Under the pieces are notes generated by a model, which was given only the letters and a program-made list of their open reading frames with translations, searched no databases and was not told where the DNA came from. DNA of 8,322 nucleotides from Chloroflexota bacterium (GTDB lineage: Bacteria > Chloroflexota > Anaerolineae > Aggregatilineales > Aggregatilineaceae), in the NCBI GenBank assembly GCA_016234525.1, contig JACRBK010000187.1, forward strand, positions 1 to 8,322, read 5' to 3'. A program made the position numbers and the translations under genes. Positions within the stretch are counted from its first letter, which is position 1. Each line of letters starts with the position of its first letter. Positions 5,212 through 8,322 of the stretch are shown here, piece after piece.

Positions 5212-7311
5212 CTAACCTTTAAGGACCAGGCGAATATCGAGCGCCACAGCCCCCTGCCCCTTTTCGTAAACCATCAAGGGGTTGATGTCCATTTCGACGA
5301 TTTCAGGGAAATCGGTGACAAGCTGGTTGATGCGCAGCAGCGTATCGATCATCGCTTCACGGTCCGCCGGGGGACGACCACGCACACCCGCCAGCAGCGC
5401 CCGCGCCCGAATTTCTTCGAGCATTTCTTCGGCGTCTTCACGCCCGAACGGCGCGACGCGGAAGGTAACATCTTTGAGAACCTCGACCAAAATACCGCCC
5501 AACCCGAAGGTGACCAGCGGGCCGAACTGCGGATCTTTGCTCATGCCGACCAGCACTTCGATTCCACCCGTGGGAACCATCTCCTGCACCAGGCAGCCCC
5601 ATATGCGCGCATCGGGAACATAACGGGTGGCGCGGTAGATGATGAGGTCAAAAGCGTCACGCACGTCAGGTGCATTGCTCAGGTTGACTTTCACGCCGCC
5701 CACGTCGGTTTTGTGCAAAATATCAGGGCTGGCGATCTTCAGCACCACCGGGTAGCCGATCTCAGACGCGATCTTCACGGCTTCGTCAGCGGTCGTGGCG
5801 AGCCGGCTGTTCGGCAGCCGCAGCCCATAGGCCTGCGCCACATCACGCGCTTCGGTTTCGCCCACGCTAACACGGCCTTCTTTGCGCGCCCGGTCAATCA
5901 CTTTTTGAACAGCGGCCTTATCAACGTCGAACGTCACAATCGTGCGTTCTTTGCGGTCACGCGCCTGGATATAATCACGCATCGCGGCTAATGAATGCGC
6001 GGCATGTTCGGGGAATCGGTAGTTCGGGATATTGTAGCTGGCGAGAATATCGACACCGGCTTTCGCGCGTTCTTCGCCCATAAAAGCGCCCAACAGGGGT
6101 TTGTCAAACCGCTGGCTGAGCTGGCCGATAGCGTTGGCCGTTTCTACGATTTCGGTCATGGCCTGCGGCGTAACAATGCAGATCATCCCGTCTACGTTCG
6201 GGTCAGCGGCGACCAGTTCCATCGCAGCAGCATAACGGTCACTGCGAGCATCCCCCAGCACATCCACCGGGTTAGCGGCGCTGGCAGCTTCGGGCAGCAC
6301 AGCTTTGATCTTCTTGATTGTCTCAGCATCGAACTTTGCCAGGCGCATTCCAGCGCGTTCCAGCGTATCGGTCGCCAAAATGCCCGGCCCGCCCGCATTG
6401 GTCACAATAGCGATCCGGTCGCCTTTGAGCAGCGGTTGGTTCGCAAACGCGCGCCCCGCGTCAAAAAGTTGTTCCAGCGAGTCCATACGCAGCACGCCCG
6501 ACTGATAAAAAGCGGCATCATAAGCGCGTTCTGAACCGGCCAACGAGCCGGTATGGCTCGACACAGCGCGGGAACCGGCATCGGTCACGCCGCTTTTGAG
6601 AACCAGAATCGGTTTTTTGCGGGTGACTTCGCGCGCCACCTTGACAAATTCTGCGCCCTTGGGCAGCCCTTCAATGTAGGCCAGGATCACGCGGCTTTCG
6701 GGGTCGTCTACAAAAGCGAGCATCAGGTCAGTTTCGCTGATGTCGGCCTTGTTGCCCAGGCTGACAAACTTGCTGAAGCCCAGGTCTTGCGCGGCCAGCG
6801 ACCAGTCGATGATCGCGGTTTGCAGCGCGCCCGACTGCGACATAAACGCAATGTTGCCTTGGGGCGGCGTCCCGGCGGCGAAGGTCACATTTAGCGGGGT
6901 GAAGGTGTCGATAATGCCTAACACGTTCGGGCCAATAAACCGCATCCCGAACTTCTTGGCGATCTCGATCACTTCCATTTCACGCTCAAGACCCTCAACA
7001 CCAGCTTCGCGGAACCCGGCGCTGATAATCACGACCGACTTGATCCCTTTTTCACCGCACTCGCGCAGCGCGCCCGGCACATGATTGTAGGGGATCACGA
7101 TCACGGCCAATTGAGGCACTTCGGGCAGGTCCATCACGGATGGATAGGCTTTGTGTCCCATAATTTCGGCAGATTTAGGGTTGATCGGATAAATCGCCCC
7201 TTTAAAACCGGCTTCAATCAGGTTCACCAGCACGGTGTATCCCAGCTTGCCGGGGGTATCACTGGCCCCAACAAGCGCTACAGCAGTAGGTTTAAAAAAT
7301 CCCTCAAGCAT
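5212..7311 (-). CDS. Acetate-CoA ligase (ADP-forming), fused alpha-beta
   Basis: Converts acetyl-CoA (or another acyl-CoA), ADP and phosphate to the free acid, CoA and ATP, acting in the cytoplasm as the energy-conserving end of fermentation. The 699-residue length fits the single-chain form. Domains in order: CoA-binding Rossmann fold with VALVGASDTPGKLG at 11-24; flavodoxin-like succinyl-CoA synthetase domains at about 150-440, with MSQSGALQT at 157-165 and the phospho-histidine candidate His253 in SSHTGSLAGS; and a C-terminal ATP-grasp domain at about 480-699, with the second histidine His533 in HKTDVGGV, GLGG at 603-606 and EMDINPLMVY at 673-682. Both relay histidines are present. ATG 7311 has GGGAG (7318-7322) 6 bases upstream and begins where the family begins; the 50-codon extension up to 7461 has no family sequence. 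The BioD/DRTGG gene follows. A pimeloyl-CoA or protein-acetylation role is less likely because no GNAT domain is fused. Confidence 0.93.
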   Translation of the reverse strand: MLEGFFKPTAVALVGASDTPGKLGYTVLVNLIEAGFKGAIYPINPKSAEIMGHKAYPSVMDLPEVPQLAVIVIPYNHVPGALRECGEKGIKSVVIISAGFREAGVEGLEREMEVIEIAKKFGMRFIGPNVLGIIDTFTPLNVTFAAGTPPQGNIAFMSQSGALQTAIIDWSLAAQDLGFSKFVSLGNKADISETDLMLAFVDDPESRVILAYIEGLPKGAEFVKVAREVTRKKPILVLKSGVTDAGSRAVSSHTGSLAGSERAYDAAFYQSGVLRMDSLEQLFDAGRAFANQPLLKGDRIAIVTNAGGPGILATDTLERAGMRLAKFDAETIKKIKAVLPEAASAANPVDVLGDARSDRYAAAMELVAADPNVDGMICIVTPQAMTEIVETANAIGQLSQRFDKPLLGAFMGEERAKAGVDILASYNIPNYRFPEHAAHSLAAMRDYIQARDRKERTIVTFDVDKAAVQKVIDRARKEGRVSVGETEARDVAQAYGLRLPNSRLATTADEAVKIASEIGYPVVLKIASPDILHKTDVGGVKVNLSNAPDVRDAFDLIIYRATRYVPDARIWGCLVQEMVPTGGIEVLVGMSKDPQFGPLVTFGLGGILVEVLKDVTFRVAPFGREDAEEMLEEIRARALLAGVRGRPPADREAMIDTLLRINQLVTDFPEIVEMDINPLMVYEKGQGAVALDIRLVLKG

Positions 7312-7432
7312 TACATACTCCCAGAAAAGGCAGGCTAAACAAAACAGGCATTTTGATGTCCGTTTTCGCAAGCACTCGAATGATGATGTCAGCGGAGACG
7401 CAGCAATTTTTCCATCGCTCAAACCAGCGGCG

Positions 7433-7461
7433 ATTATACCCTCTGGGCCCGAACCTGCCAC
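7433..7461 (-). promoter_or_regulatory. Candidate sigma70-type promoter for the acetate-CoA ligase
   Basis: On the minus strand a perfect TATAAT (7438-7433) is preceded, after exactly 17 bases, by GTGGCA (7461-7456), 4 of 6 to the -35 consensus. Transcription would start near 7426 and give a leader of about 115 bases. The open frame upstream of ATG 7311 reaches back through this promoter, which is another reason to reject the longer start. Confidence 0.5.
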
Positions 7462-7498
7462 AGAGAGAAGTCACGCCACAGGCTGTCAAATTGCACGC

Positions 7499-7516
7499 TT
7501 GTGACGTAACGCACAA
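7499..7516. promoter_or_regulatory. CRP/FNR-like or Rex-like operator candidate
   Basis: TTGTGACGTAACGCACAA is an 18-base interrupted palindrome with TTGTG/CACAA arms. It matches the CRP-type core TGTGA-N6-TCACA at 9 of 10 positions (the second half reads GCACA). It also has the length and outer arms of the Rex operator, TTGTGAA-N4-TTCACAA. Its centre is about 81.5 bases upstream of the predicted ligase transcription start, a distance that suits an upstream activator better than a repressor. Rex controls redox-linked fermentation genes in many bacteria, so either reading would make sense for this gene. The palindrome is seen; the factor is inferred. Confidence 0.4.
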
Positions 7517-7560
7517 AATATTAATCTCTAAACATGACAAATAGCGCCCACCAAAACGCC

Positions 7561-7585
7561 GGGCGCGGCAAGCGGCCCCCCCTAC
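7561..7585. repeat. Half copy of the GTAGGGG repeat
   Basis: On the minus strand this begins GTAGGGGGG and continues into GCTTGCC then GCGCCC, parallel to the start of the copy at 3945-3902 (GTAGGGGCA, GCTTGCCC, TGCCC) with a few changes. The matching far arm is absent, so it looks like a decayed or half element. It lies between the palindrome at 7499 and the cysteine desulfurase promoter. Confidence 0.4.
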
Positions 7586-7599
7586 AAAAGAATTTTACC

Positions 7600-7628
7600 C
7601 TGGCAAAACCACCCAACTGCGTTACAAT
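7600..7628 (+). promoter_or_regulatory. Candidate sigma70-type promoter for the cysteine desulfurase
   Basis: CTGGCA (7600-7605, 4 of 6 to TTGACA) is followed after exactly 17 bases by TACAAT (7623-7628, 5 of 6 to TATAAT). Transcription would start near 7635, about 40 bases before the ATG. Alternative -10-like stretches (TATACT at 7636, GATAAT at 7649) lack a well-spaced -35. Confidence 0.35.
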
Positions 7629-7674
7629 TTGCCAATATACTACATCAAGATAATAGAAATTGGCGGGCCAGATC

Positions 7675-8322
7675 ATGCAAACCATCTACCTGGACCACAG
7701 CGCGAGCACCCCGGTGGACGCGCGCGTATTAGAGGCGATGCTGCCCTATTTTAGCGACATCTACGGCAATTCGAAAGCCATGCACGGTCAGGGTCACGCT
7801 TCGGAACACGGGATCGACGCGGCGCGGGACACGGTGGCGCACTGGCTGAACTGCGCCCCCGGTGAAGTGATCTTTACCAGCGGCGGGACAGAAAGTGATA
7901 ATCTGGCGCTGCGTGGCCCCGCACAATATGCCCGCGCGCATCACCGCCCATTTACTTTGATCACTGGCCCGATTGAACACGCCGCCATCGCAGCTACCGC
8001 GCGCCAACTGGTCGAAACGCTGGACACCGGGCTGCGCCTGCTGCCGGTCGATCATGAGGGCATGGTATCGCCGGACGATCTGCGCGATCTGCTGCGCAGC
8101 CTGCCTCCCAATGGGATCACGCTGGTCAGTTTGATCCATGCCCACAACGAGATCGGCACGATCAATTCCCTGGCGGAATGTGCCGCCGTCGCGCACGAAT
8201 TCGGCGCGATCTTCCATACGGACGCGGTGCAGTCGCCAGGACATACCAGCCTGGATACGGCGGCGCTCGGTGTGGATATGCTCTCATTGTCTTCCCACAA
8301 ATTTTACGGCCCCAAAGGCGCG
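7675..8322 (+). CDS. Cysteine desulfurase (NifS/IscS-type), C-terminus beyond window
   Basis: Pyridoxal phosphate enzyme of aminotransferase class V that removes sulfur from L-cysteine as a protein persulfide for Fe-S cluster or tRNA thiolation pathways. The first 216 codons are present and the frame is open to the right edge; the usual length is about 380-400, so the catalytic cysteine loop is not visible. Seen: YLDHSASTPVD at 5-15, the PLP phosphate loop SGGTESDNLAL at 69-79, His102 in IEHAAI stacking on PLP, Asn158 in HNEIGTIN, Asp183 and Gln186 in HTDAVQ, and the Schiff-base Lys209 in SSHKFYGPKG. The NEIGTI and SSHKFYGPKG forms point to group I. The usual GNPSSIH motif is replaced by GNSKAMH (residues 31-37). 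The start ATG 7675 has no strong ribosome binding site, only a GGCGGG 8 bases ahead. It diverges from the ligase gene and may head its own operon. Confidence 0.92.
   Translation, partial: MQTIYLDHSASTPVDARVLEAMLPYFSDIYGNSKAMHGQGHASEHGIDAARDTVAHWLNCAPGEVIFTSGGTESDNLALRGPAQYARAHHRPFTLITGPIEHAAIAATARQLVETLDTGLRLLPVDHEGMVSPDDLRDLLRSLPPNGITLVSLIHAHNEIGTINSLAECAAVAHEFGAIFHTDAVQSPGHTSLDTAALGVDMLSLSSHKFYGPKGA

Larger units (their letters stand above)
7312..7674. other. Divergent intergenic region between the ligase and cysteine desulfurase genes
   Basis: These 363 bases hold no convincing gene. From left to right I see the ligase ribosome binding site (7318-7322), a leader of about 115 bases, a candidate ligase promoter (7433-7461), an 18-base palindrome (7499-7516), an A+T-rich stretch (about 7513-7542), half of a GTAGGGG repeat (7561-7585), and a candidate promoter for the cysteine desulfurase (7600-7628). 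The layout is that of a shared regulatory region. Confidence 0.7.

Noticed and set aside
7312..7461. A 50-codon N-terminal extension of the acetate-CoA ligase from an upstream ATG
   Set aside because: The extension contains the predicted TATAAT promoter, has no family similarity, and a good ribosome binding site precedes ATG 7311.
7729..8244. A 171-codon minus-strand open frame opposite the cysteine desulfurase
   Set aside because: The plus-strand frame holds a continuous set of desulfurase motifs; the minus-strand product is a compositional shadow.
1..8322. CRISPR array, tRNA or rRNA gene, riboswitch, transposase, or defence system
   Set aside because: I found no regularly spaced repeat, no cloverleaf, no conserved riboswitch core and no matching protein; the window is a core metabolic region.

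Overview
The window is a run of ordinary metabolic genes from a moderately GC-rich bacterium (by eye a little under 60% G+C). Three things suggest Chloroflexota, perhaps an Anaerolineae-like lineage: a fused ADP-forming acetate-CoA ligase next to a free-standing BioD-like/DRTGG protein, the style of the enolase and pyruvate kinase sequences, and short GTAGGGGC-type palindromes in the gaps. This is inference from protein style; there is no rRNA gene to confirm it.

Layout: five genes lie on the minus strand. Read in the direction of transcription (right to left) they are: acetate-CoA ligase, ADP-forming (7311-5212); a P-loop BioD-like plus DRTGG protein (5070-3979); enolase (3775-2483); pyruvate kinase (2210-726); and an AEC-family transporter that runs off the left edge (713-1). 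One gene, a group I-type cysteine desulfurase that runs off the right edge (7675-8322), is on the plus strand and diverges from the ligase gene. The first 713 bases belong to the AEC transporter, an open frame truncated by the window edge.

The minus-strand genes fit one theme, the energy-yielding end of sugar breakdown. Enolase makes phosphoenolpyruvate, pyruvate kinase turns it into pyruvate and ATP, and the ADP-forming ligase turns acetyl-CoA into acetate and a second ATP without phosphotransacetylase and acetate kinase. The BioD/DRTGG protein resembles the regulatory N-terminal part of large phosphotransacetylases but has no catalytic phosphotransacetylase domain, so it may be a sensor or partner of the ligase. 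The AEC carrier, 12 bases after pyruvate kinase, could move a carboxylate. Pyruvate kinase has the lysine-type sequence (GPK) that marks K+-independent enzymes.

The gaps are rich in structure. There is a roughly 150-base composite palindrome after enolase that looks like a MITE or REP-type element, two complete GTAGGGGC...GCCCCTAC palindromes and a related half copy, an 11-bp inverted repeat in front of pyruvate kinase, a 7-bp stem at the predicted 5' end of the enolase transcript, and an 18-base TTGTGA-N7-CACAA palindrome (CRP/FNR-like or Rex-like) in the divergent region. Candidate promoters of sigma70 type can be read in front of four genes. I see no CRISPR array, tRNA, rRNA, transposase or defence gene, and nothing that amounts to a wholly new system; the most interesting item is the ligase plus stand-alone DRTGG pair with its possible redox or cAMP-type operator.
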